Assembly: GCF_014284195.1 (NCBI RefSeq)
Contig: NZ_JACOGC010000010.1
Coordinates: 1-58,870, forward strand
From: Cognatundibacterium griseum
Lineage (GTDB): Bacteria; Pseudomonadota; Gammaproteobacteria; Burkholderiales; Burkholderiaceae_D
DNA: 58,870 nucleotides
Direction: 5' to 3'
The position numbers and the translations under genes are program-made. This document shows, piece after piece, positions 1 to 7,316 of the stretch. The notes beneath the pieces were generated by a model. It was not told the DNA's origin. It ran no database searches and saw only the letters and a list, made by a program, of their open reading frames with translations. Positions within the stretch are counted from its first letter, which is position 1, and each line of letters opens with the position of its first letter.

Positions 1-40
1 TCCAGTGTGAAATTTCAGCAGATTCTGCCTTGAATTTAAG

Positions 41-98
41 CATACTGTAGTATGTAATTACGTGGCATGTAACCTATTACGTAATTTGATGGAGTGAT
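41..98 (+). promoter_or_regulatory. Candidate operator/promoter region of the KfrA-like gene
   Basis: The sequence CATAC-TGTA-GTATG (41-54) is a short inverted repeat. It is followed by two direct copies of ATTACGT at 57-63 and 76-82, 19 bp apart. A GGAG ribosome-binding site sits at 91-94, five bases before the ATG at 100. KfrA-type proteins are known to bind repeats in their own promoters, so autoregulation here is an inference from position and repeats. Confidence 0.35.
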
Positions 99-99
99 C

Positions 100-1122
100 A
101 TGGCCAGAACAGGACTGTACAAATCAGAAGTCAAAAAGGCACGCGATGCCATCCTAGTCCAGGGCAAACACCCGTCGGTCGACGCGGTCCGCATCGTGCT
201 GGGAAACACAGGCTCGAAAACGACCATCCACAAATACCTGAAAGAGCTTGAAGAAGACGGTGATCCTCAGGGACGCAAAGTTTCTATTAGCGACGCACTG
301 CACGACCTGGTAGAACGTCTTGCTGGCCAGCTGGAAGACGAAGCCAACGAACGGATTGCTGGCATCGAGAAACAACAGGCGGAGATGGGTCAGGCGCATG
401 CTCATGCCTTGGCAGCGCTTGAGGCCAGTATCGCTGCTGTCAAAGCCGAACTGATTCAAAGTCATGAAGCGATGGCGCAAGAAAAACAAAGTCACGCACA
501 AACACATGAATTGCTGCAGAAAGAGACGATCACCCATCATACGCTGGAACAACAAGTGGCTGATCTGAAGGAGCGTCTGGCGGAAAACGATATCTACCGC
601 TTATCGCTGGAAGAAAAGCACCGGCATGCGCGCGAGGCCTTAGAACATTATCGTGAGTCAGTGAGGGAACAGCGCGACCAAGATATCCGGCGCCACGAAC
701 ATCAAGTCCAGCAGCTACAAGGTGAAATCCGCCTCCTGCAGCAAAGCCTAGTGCATAAGCAAAACGAGATTACGGGACTTAACCAAGATGGCGCTAGGTT
801 GGTTGCCGAACTTTCTCAGGCTCAAAAGTCGATTTACGATCTACAAAGTAGCGAGCGCAAGCAGTTTAGTGAGATTGAGTCACTTAAGGTCACTACTAGT
901 CGAGCCATTTTATTGGAATCTGAATCGGCCGCTAAAGATGTTGCTATAGGTGAACTACGAAGTCAATTGATAGAAATTTCTACTCAAACCGAAATTTTGA
1001 GGTCTCAACTCCATGAACAACAATTGGAACTAGTCAAATCGTTAGCGATTATTGAAACACAAAAAACGATGATGGCCAATTTACAAGATCATTTTGGCAT
1101 CTCAAACTCCAAGAATGAGTAA
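100..1122 (+). CDS. KfrA-like DNA-binding coiled-coil protein
   Basis: A 340-residue protein. Residues 1 to about 85 form a KfrA_N-type DNA-binding domain (the stretch with GNTGSKTTIHKYLKEL is characteristic). The rest is one long, charged, Gln/Glu/Ala-rich alpha-helical coiled coil up to the C-terminus, as in plasmid KfrA and its chromosomal relatives. The ATG at 100 is preferred over the GTG at 94 because GGAG at 91-94 overlaps the GTG and is correctly spaced for the ATG. It is the first gene of the island and is followed by a 160-bp AT-rich gap, so it may be transcribed separately and regulate the genes behind it. Known family members are autoregulated nucleoid-associated or partition-like proteins. 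A role as regulator of the neighbouring CBASS genes is inference. Confidence 0.85.
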   Translation: MARTGLYKSEVKKARDAILVQGKHPSVDAVRIVLGNTGSKTTIHKYLKELEEDGDPQGRKVSISDALHDLVERLAGQLEDEANERIAGIEKQQAEMGQAHAHALAALEASIAAVKAELIQSHEAMAQEKQSHAQTHELLQKETITHHTLEQQVADLKERLAENDIYRLSLEEKHRHAREALEHYRESVREQRDQDIRRHEHQVQQLQGEIRLLQQSLVHKQNEITGLNQDGARLVAELSQAQKSIYDLQSSERKQFSEIESLKVTTSRAILLESESAAKDVAIGELRSQLIEISTQTEILRSQLHEQQLELVKSLAIIETQKTMMANLQDHFGISNSKNE

Positions 1123-1282
1123 GTTCAATTTACGCCTGAGACATGATGACAAAAAATACTTGATTATTCATACAGTGCCATATATAGTTAAAAATAAAAA
1201 CGATTAACTGCATCTAGTGTTTTCTATAAAAAATATCTGAAACAAATTTTCAATTGATATCTAAATAAGCTAAAGGTGTGAC

Positions 1283-1528
1283 ATGACGAATCAAAAACAA
1301 ACCGGAAGTAAAAGTTCCTCATTAGCTGGTAGAACTCTTGGGAATGCCAATGCATCTCAAATTCAAAAAAGTTTAGCTGGAAGTGCTCTAGCACAGTCAG
1401 GTACATCTAAAACGACAAGTAAATCAATAGAAACCAAGGCGTCATCGGCGCTGCATAGCCAGAAGTCAAACTCAACAACCAAATCACTTGCTGGTTCGGT
1501 TGTATCTCAATCAAATCGAAAACCATAA
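1283..1528 (+). CDS. Small Ser/Lys-rich protein with repeated SLAG motif
   Basis: An 81-residue, strongly basic protein of low complexity. About a quarter of the residues are Ser, there is a single acidic residue and there is no membrane segment. The motif S-L-A-G followed by S/A/V residues and a Q-S ending occurs at residues 12-20 (degenerate), 29-39 (KSLAGSALAQS) and 67-77 (KSLAGSVVSQS), with a partial copy near 54-60. It resembles the ending AGSALSQ seen in a widespread class of very small basic bacterial proteins of unknown function, but in several copies; this likeness is from memory. An AAAGG Shine-Dalgarno-like sequence precedes the ATG. It sits between the KfrA-like gene and the Cap15-like effector, 44 bp before the latter, so it is probably cotranscribed with the CBASS genes. 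Function not known. Confidence 0.6.
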   Translation: MTNQKQTGSKSSSLAGRTLGNANASQIQKSLAGSALAQSGTSKTTSKSIETKASSALHSQKSNSTTKSLAGSVVSQSNRKP

Positions 1529-1572
1529 ATCACTTTCATGTAGTACCTAATCGCTGAAGAGAAAGAGGAATA

Positions 1573-2190
1573 ATGCTGGCACACGAATATTCTATTGGAG
1601 GTCACAACCGTGCTTCGGTCGGGAGATATCTGGCTGGTATCGCGGCGATTGCAGCTACCGCTGCCACAACTCTACTGGCAAGCTTAGGCAAAATCATGAT
1701 GGCGTTAGGGTTTCCCGGCTGGGCATATTCGTATTCGACCATTGCAATCTCAGCAGGGCTTGCATATGGTTTTGTATACTGGATTTTTAATAAATACGCG
1801 TGGAAAGTCCTTTCTCGGATATGGAAAATACCTTGCATCGATGGCGAATGGAAGTGCATTGGGCAATCAATGGATGATGATGGAACAGTAATATTTGACT
1901 GGACTTCGACAATCAAAATATCGCAAGACTGGGAAAAAATTCACATCAAGCAAAAAACTGAACAATCGTCATCAAACAGTGTATCTGCTGCTCTGATTCC
2001 TTGCGGTGACGGTACTTATTTGTTGATGTACAGCTATCGAAACGAACCACGTACTGGTGAACCTGAACTTAAATCTCATCTCGGTTATTGCGAACTACAA
2101 TTTGAAAGAGATTTAAAAAGCGCCTCCGGCGAGTACTTCACTGCAAAAGGCAGAAAATCATTTGGTCGCATGTCGATCACAAAGGCATAA
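1573..2190 (+). CDS. cap15: Cap15-like CBASS effector (two TM helices plus beta domain)
   Basis: A 205-residue protein. A short N-terminus is followed by two membrane helices (about residues 18-46 and 52-72), then a beta-strand-rich cytosolic domain (about 85-205) that begins with the turn DGEW at 90-93. This matches the S-2TM-beta (Cap15) effector family of CBASS anti-phage systems. In studied members a cyclic nucleotide binds the beta-barrel domain and the membrane part then disrupts the inner membrane, causing abortive infection. Two bases separate its stop from the TTG start of the CD-NTase, the standard effector-cyclase pairing. The gene looks intact. Family assignment is from domain order and the sequence pattern; the activating nucleotide cannot be told from sequence. 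Confidence 0.85.
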   Translation: MLAHEYSIGGHNRASVGRYLAGIAAIAATAATTLLASLGKIMMALGFPGWAYSYSTIAISAGLAYGFVYWIFNKYAWKVLSRIWKIPCIDGEWKCIGQSMDDDGTVIFDWTSTIKISQDWEKIHIKQKTEQSSSNSVSAALIPCGDGTYLLMYSYRNEPRTGEPELKSHLGYCELQFERDLKSASGEYFTAKGRKSFGRMSITKA

Positions 2191-2192
2191 AA

Positions 2193-3305
2193 TTGAATAT
2201 AGATTTTGACAGCAAACTCAACAACCTCAAGCAAAGGCGTAGCGATCAAGGACGATTAGCTACCGCTGCTCTTTCATTGGATTCTTTGTATAAAGGCTCC
2301 ATCCAAGAGGCATATGAAAAACGTTCGCAGAACAAGGCTACCAAATATGCACTTGGCGCGATGCAACAAGTCGATCCGACCTACACGCAAAATTCGATTG
2401 AACAAGGGGAAAGAGTAAAAAATCAGCTCAAACGCAATTTGGATGGTGATATACCAGTCGAATTTGAATATCAAGGGTCGGTACCACTTAATGTTCACAT
2501 ACGCGGTGTAAGTGACGTGGACCTCCTCGTCCTACGCACGGATGCGTGTACATATGATCCTAGTGGCCCAAAGGGGCAGCGTGGAGGATATGCAAGTTGG
2601 CATGGTGAATCCATGGAAACGTTATTAGCCCAGCTCAGGAACAGATGTGGAAGCATTCTTCGTGCTACTTTTCCTGAAGCGCGAGTTGATACCTCGGGAT
2701 CTAAGTCTATTGCTATCGATGGTGGTTCATTATCCAGAAAGGTTGATGTCGTACCGTCACATTGACACGACACTATTGGCTACCAAATCAGCGGAGACCG
2801 TAAAGATCGAGCCGTGTGCATTTTTGATGCATCCACGAAGCAAACAGTGACAAATTTTCCATTTCTGCACATGCACCATATCCAGAAGAAAGATACTGAT
2901 ACTATGGGCGGGGCAAAAAAGGCTATCCGACTTCTTAAAACACTCAAGGCTGACTCTGAGAAGTCGGATAGCATTACACTCAATAGTTATGATATTGCAA
3001 GTCTTGTGTGGCATATGGATCAATCTATTTTGAGTGTCTATCAATGGGAAGAATTGTCATTACTCGCGAACCTCCAAAACGCACTTAGTAATCATATCTA
3101 TAACAAAGAAGCGTTGATGCGCTTACGTACGCCAGACAATACACGGTGCATTATCAACTCAGAAGATAAATTCAACGCTCTCGTTATCCTGTTTCTCGAA
3201 TTGATCACCTTAAATGAGGCCGTTGGCAGAGAAATTGTAGGTAACAGAATTCTTGACGACAATAGCAATTTACTAAAGGCGATCAAAGATAGTTACATCG
3301 CCTAA
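2193..3305 (+). pseudogene. CD-NTase (cGAS/DncV-like cyclase) interrupted by an in-frame TGA
   Basis: The first part (residues 1-190, TTG start with AAAGG upstream) carries the nucleotidyltransferase core: G95-S96, the metal-binding pair D108-x-D110, and the third carboxylate D185 in KVDVVPSH. A TGA stop then occurs at 2763-2765. The same reading frame continues without another stop to the TAA at 3303-3305. The downstream part (HDTIGYQ..., then FPFLHMHHI, GGAKKAIRLLKTLK) is the normal C-terminal helical half of a CD-NTase. Full length would be 370 codons before the final stop, a usual size for the family. A TGG-to-TGA change (Trp) would explain the break. Without read-through the product would keep the three carboxylates but lack the helical half, so it is probably inactive. 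Alternatives are a sequencing error or UGA read-through. Confidence 0.85.
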
Positions 3306-3330
3306 GAGACTGCGCCGCAGAAAACTAAAC

Positions 3331-4131
3331 ATGGCAAATCTTTCCTGTTTTGCTTCGGCTGAGCTTGAAGCTGTATGCAAAGTACTCGCCGACACCACGT
3401 GCGGCCTCACTGGAAGCGAGATTACCCACTTGCTTTTGGAAATTGGCGTTACCGACACAGATCCGACTATTACCAAGTGGAAGCGTTTATACAATGCAAT
3501 GGCAGGTAAACAGAATCAGGTTCAAGTAGGAAATTTCCTAATTCAATTCATCAATAAAGCTATGGTGCCTGCCAGGTATGTATCGACTCCAGAACTTTTT
3601 CGGTGGCGTCAGGATGGTCTTAATGTTGCTCTTGCTTTTTCTGGTTACAGAGTACGCGAAGACGGCTTAGTGACATATACAAGTCGAGAATCAACCGTAG
3701 AAGGGGCTCGTGCGCGCGCTGGTCGTTTATATTTATTAATGGAAAGCCGGGGACTTCACACAGAAGTACTCAAGTATTGTAAAGCAGAGTTACTTGAAGA
3801 AAATTACTTTCATGCGGTACTAGAGGCGGTTAAAGGCCTCGCAGAGCGATTGCGACTCATGTCAGGATTAGGTTCAGATGGTGCTGAACTTGTTAATACA
3901 GTATTTTCCGTGAAAGCACCCATCTTAGCCATTAACTCGCTTAAGTCCGACACCGAACTGAGCGAACAGAAGGGAATAGCTAATATGTTAGTTGGTATCT
4001 TTGGTGCGATTCGAAACCCTACGGCCCATGCGCCTAAAACCACCTGGGCAATGCCAGAGCAGGATGCAATTGACGTGTTTGGAATCCTGTCCTATGTTCA
4101 TCGAAAACTAGATGGTTCAACGAAAATATGA
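3331..4131 (+). CDS. TIGR02391/Ymh-family protein with an R-x4-H (HEPN-like) motif
   Basis: A 266-residue protein without signal peptide or membrane segments. The C-terminal region has the pattern GIFGAIRNPTAHAP typical of the TIGR02391 (Ymh) family. The RNPTAH part (R228 to H233) is exactly the R-x4-H signature of HEPN ribonucleases, many of which are toxins or abortive-infection effectors. An ARAGRLYLLM segment lies near residue 130. It starts 25 bp after the CD-NTase stop and its TGA overlaps the next ATG (ATGA at 4128-4131), so it is translationally coupled to the DUF2026-like gene. Nuclease activity is inference from the motif. Family assignment is fairly certain, role uncertain. Confidence 0.7.
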   Translation: MANLSCFASAELEAVCKVLADTTCGLTGSEITHLLLEIGVTDTDPTITKWKRLYNAMAGKQNQVQVGNFLIQFINKAMVPARYVSTPELFRWRQDGLNVALAFSGYRVREDGLVTYTSRESTVEGARARAGRLYLLMESRGLHTEVLKYCKAELLEENYFHAVLEAVKGLAERLRLMSGLGSDGAELVNTVFSVKAPILAINSLKSDTELSEQKGIANMLVGIFGAIRNPTAHAPKTTWAMPEQDAIDVFGILSYVHRKLDGSTKI

Positions 4132-4745
4132 AATCACTACCTCCGTTACCATTACCTGACTATCAAAGAATCTACCAGTTCATCTTTGACGCCCTCGAAA
4201 CATCTGGAAGTCCAATCACATATAGATCCTGCGTCTTTTTCGCAGCAACTGGGGCTGCAATTCTGCGAGAACACTACAACGTTCCTGCAACAATCAGTGT
4301 TGGCTGTATGGCACTCAGGGTTGATGAGCAACAACCAAACGTTGTAATTTACGGTCGCTCTGAAAACGGTTGTTTTCAGAGCGATGAAAAGGCGTTTCAT
4401 GCTTGGGTGGAGTGTGATGGCTGGCTAATCGATTTTATGGCACCTATTTTGGGTGTTGCAATACGGAAAGCGAACACCAACTGGAGTGTTCCTTCTCGCA
4501 TGCTACAAAAGAACTTAGCAGACAGTAAGAACAGCCTTGGTGAAATTCTGCATGCTGGTGATTTTTTGGTTGGGCATAACACGGAATTAGCAAACTTAGT
4601 ATTCGATAGCCAAACAGCACGTTTTTTTCAACTTATGGAAATCTGTGTAGATAACTATCGAAAGCTGCCAGAACCGCACAAAATAACTGTGTCAGCAGAT
4701 ACACATAGGCTGTTGCGAGCACCGTTAATAGAGGGCATTTGGTAG
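4128..4745 (+). CDS. DUF2026-like protein with a Cys-His-Asp pattern
   Basis: A 205-residue soluble protein resembling DUF2026. It shows C35 at the start of a hydrophobic helix (SCVFFAATGAAIL), then H91 in FHAWVECDGW and D102 in LIDFMAP. That order, spacing and context are those of papain/transglutaminase-like Cys-His-Asp enzymes, so a thiol hydrolase or acyltransferase fold is likely, although no substrate can be named. It overlaps the preceding TIGR02391-like gene by four bases (ATGA), suggesting that the two products act together. It ends the set of closely packed + strand genes of this island, followed by about 250 bp without a recognised gene. Assignment to DUF2026 is from memory of the family and moderate. 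Confidence 0.6.
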   Translation: MKSLPPLPLPDYQRIYQFIFDALETSGSPITYRSCVFFAATGAAILREHYNVPATISVGCMALRVDEQQPNVVIYGRSENGCFQSDEKAFHAWVECDGWLIDFMAPILGVAIRKANTNWSVPSRMLQKNLADSKNSLGEILHAGDFLVGHNTELANLVFDSQTARFFQLMEICVDNYRKLPEPHKITVSADTHRLLRAPLIEGIW

Positions 4746-4999
4746 ATAAGGAATGTCATATTGCTGTCGCGTCTAACCAAGCGAGAAGTGGCATCGCTTA
4801 GTGTAATTATCCCGGCCAGCCCTCGAAGAGCCTGATTCTGTCTCATTAGACTCTAGACTTTCAAGATGACATGTCTTGAAAAGACAAATCCAACCTTATG
4901 AGACGGAAATATTGCCTCAATACACCGACTCGCTGGGGTAGACCATGCGATACAATGCAAGTGCCCATTTCCCTTTGAACAAATAGATTGGAGAAGACT

Positions 5000-5218
5000 A
5001 TGACGCCTAGCCAAAAACAACAAGCCGAGCGCCTTTGGGAATTGCAAAAAATCACGAATCAAACCGTGCAGGATATCGCCGATCAAATGGGGAAATTAGC
5101 AGTCGCCCACATTATCCTTGAACAGGATCGTTGGAATCAGATTTTCGAGTCTTGGGAACAGACCAACAAACGGATGCATGAAGTCGGCGAGGCCTTGACT
5201 AAGTTGTATGGTCTTTAA
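5000..5218 (+). CDS. Small hypothetical helical protein
   Basis: A 72-residue protein predicted to be almost entirely alpha-helical and Gln/Glu-rich, with no signal or membrane segment. The ATG at 5000 is chosen over the TTG at 4988 because GGAGAAG at 4990-4996 is a good ribosome-binding site for it. I do not recognise the family. The next open frame (5231-5614) continues in the same frame after a single TAA at 5216-5218, so the two may be halves of one broken gene. Confidence 0.45.
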   Translation: MTPSQKQQAERLWELQKITNQTVQDIADQMGKLAVAHIILEQDRWNQIFESWEQTNKRMHEVGEALTKLYGL

Positions 5219-5230
5219 CTGGTCGAATAT

Positions 5231-5614
5231 TTGCAGTTAATTCGAGCACGCTATTTTGAAACGCAAAGATCGTTGGATTTTGCCACGTCAAAGGTATTCG
5301 TCGAGTTGACAGTGATTTATGGAGAAATCGCGCGGAAGAATACCGAGCACTTCGAAACGAACTACCAGCATTTCGCTCGGCGACACCCCGATGGTTGGCG
5401 TCACACGTTGTGGGCAGCCCAGTGGATCGCTAATCCATTCGAATGTATCAGACTCCCCAATTCCGGTGCCTCCGCAAGTGAATTCACAAAAAAAAGCATA
5501 AAGGAATCAATCTTTATTACTTTTAGGCTTATGTGTCATTTCCACCTTTATCCCGGTTTCCCCTCAATCCCGGGTATTACGTTTATTAGAGAAGGGGAGA
5601 AGGCGGTTTCCTAA
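5231..5614 (+). CDS. Hypothetical open frame, possibly the broken 3' part of the preceding gene
   Basis: The frame would start at a TTG with no convincing ribosome-binding site. The first 70 or so residues look protein-like (helical, with ELTVIYGEIARKNTEHFE), while the last 40 look like untranslated sequence read by chance. It is in frame with 5000-5218, separated by TAA plus three codons. It may be a remnant or not a gene at all. No family recognised. Confidence 0.25.
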   Translation: MQLIRARYFETQRSLDFATSKVFVELTVIYGEIARKNTEHFETNYQHFARRHPDGWRHTLWAAQWIANPFECIRLPNSGASASEFTKKSIKESIFITFRLMCHFHLYPGFPSIPGITFIREGEKAVS

Positions 5615-5658
5615 ATTGCTGCTTACCTTACATTCAAGCGCACCGCTTTGGAATGACC

Positions 5659-6417
5659 TTATTGCTTCGGACTAAACGGTTTGACATCAATGGTCTCCCC
5701 GATACTGAACGTCATGAGATCGGCCCCTATCTGCAGGGGGCCGCCATAGGTTTCGCGGGTCTGATGCATGACATCGTCCACGGATGGCACCGGAAAGCGC
5801 GGGTCGGGCAGGAATACCAGATGGGTGTAGGCGGCCATGCGAGGCTTGGCCTGACTGAAGATCAGTCCAGCCTGCTGCGGTGAAGTATGATGTGCGAAGA
5901 TGCGCCTGAATCCCTCGTTGCCGTTAAGGGCATCACGGTTGGCAATTGCCACCTCATGGATTAGCAGGTCAGTATTCTTGCCATATTTCACAACATTTTC
6001 CGTATAACGGGTGTCGCCCGAGACCACGACGGAATGGCCCTTGTAATCGATGCGATAGCCATAGGCCGGTTTGATGGCATCTCCGTGATCGACTTCAAAC
6101 GCCGTGACGACCACCCCATCTTGCTGGTATACCACACCCTCCGATTTGAATTCCTTCACCGCCACCTTGACGCCCGCCGGCGGATTTTTCTCATCTTTCA
6201 GACGGATGTTGACGTCGTCGGCGTAAGCCTGCTCCAAGCCCTGCATCAGGCGCTTCGTGCCAATCGGCCCAATGACCTGAAACGGCGTCTTGCGCCGCCC
6301 ATACGGCGTGTCGACCCAACCGGTCAGCCAGATATCGGCAATCCCACTGGTATGGTCGGAATGAAAATGCGTCAGCAGCACTGCGTTGGGGAGGCTGAGC
6401 GGCACACCGAGCTGCCA
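5659..6417 (-). pseudogene. Metallo-beta-lactamase-fold hydrolase, 5' end missing
   Basis: The frame contains the MBL metal-site motif THFHSDHTSG, then GDTRYTENVV (metal-bridging Asp) and later a His in FAHHTSP. This is the pattern of RNase Z/arylsulfatase-like MBL hydrolases. Family members have about 50-80 residues before the HxHxDH motif, with the strand and RLWQLG segment. Here homology begins only at WQLG (codon at 6415-6417). The open frame runs a little further (to 6495), but that part is antisense to the IclR gene and does not resemble the family. The gene has therefore lost its N-terminal part and start. It faces an equally truncated IclR gene across the same breakpoint. GC-rich composition suggests import with the following island. 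Confidence 0.75.
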
Positions 6418-6421
6418 CATA

Positions 6422-7153
6422 GCATTGAACGCGATGGATGGCGGCCTCGCGACGAGCCAGCAGATAGCCGATGTGACCGGTATGCACCGGACCACGGTGC
6501 GCAGGCTGCTAGAGACACTTGTTGAGGAAGGTTATGTCCGGCGTAGTAATTTCGACGACAGTTTCCGGCTCATGCTGTCGGTGCGCGGACTCAGTGAAGG
6601 ATTTACAGACGTCGAGCGTATCGCGACCGTGGCGCCGCCGATCATGGGACGGCTGCTGCAACGCATCACCTGGCCGTCGGACCTGACCACGCCAGACGGC
6701 GACGCAATGATTATCCGAGAAACGACGCATCGATTCAGTCCCTTATCCTTTCACCGTGCCATGGTGGGACGTCGATTGCCGATGTTGCTTACAGCAGCGG
6801 GACGTGCATACTTCGGCATGTGCCACGAGACGGAGCAGGAGGAGATATTAAACTTGCTGCGCGCTGGCGTGGGCGGCCAGCAGCAGGCAATCGCGAAAAA
6901 CGATGCTTTGGTACGCGCGCTCATCAAGAGAATTATCGAGGACGGTTACGGCTCCAATCACGGCGACTGGGACGCGCAGGCGAAGATCGGCGCGCTGGCG
7001 GTGCCCATTTATTCGGAGAGCTCGGTCAGGGGTAGCATCAACGTCGTGTTCCTTAACCGCGCAGTCAGCCAAAAGGAAGCCGAACTCAAATTCCTTCCCG
7101 AATTGCTGCAGGCTGCGGCGCAGATCAGCACCGCAATGCACGAACGGGACTGA
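6422..7153 (+). pseudogene. IclR-family transcriptional regulator, 5' end missing
   Basis: Most of an IclR regulator is present. The recognition part of the N-terminal winged helix is there (ATSQQIADVTGMHRTTVRRL, then EGYVRR), followed by the effector-binding domain up to the usual C-terminus (LPELLQAAAQISTAMHERD). It resembles regulators of aromatic-acid catabolism such as MhpR. Homology starts at about position 6422 (ALNAMDGG), so the first 15-25 residues with the native start are lost. A frame can begin at a TTG at 6386, or internally at ATG 6434, but neither has a good ribosome-binding site. The breakpoint coincides to within a few bases with that of the MBL gene on the other strand. Confidence 0.7.
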
Positions 7154-7159
7154 TCACAT

Positions 7160-7279
7160 TTAGTTTGCCGGACTAGAGTCGGCGAGATCGGAATCAACGC
7201 CCTGAATGCCCACCTTGGCAAAAATGGCCGTCAGCGCCGCAACCACAACTGACAGTAGTGCGCAGTAGAACCATCCAGT
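7160..7279 (-). pseudogene. EamA/DMT-type transporter remnant (N-terminal stub)
   Basis: Reading leftwards from about 7273 gives WFYCALLSVV, ALTAIFAKVGIQGVDSDLA and then a stop (TTA on the + strand at 7160-7162). This is the typical first membrane helix and loop of small EamA-type transporters. After DSDLA the family pattern is lost (DSSPAN, stop), and no in-frame ATG is present, since the nearest ATG is in another frame. It is a stub with both ends lost. Confidence 0.55.
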
Positions 7280-7316
7280 TGAAGTAACCAATTCGCTACA
7301 CTCATCGTTTCTCAAT

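Noticed and set aside
2763..2765. TGA as selenocysteine codon in the CD-NTase
   Set aside because: mnmH shows selenium use in tRNA, but that does not imply Sec insertion. CD-NTases are not known selenoproteins, and I saw no convincing SECIS-type hairpin right after the codon.
5659..6495. MBL gene as intact with start at 6495
   Set aside because: The first 25 or so residues are antisense to the IclR frame and do not resemble the family; homology begins at WQLG.
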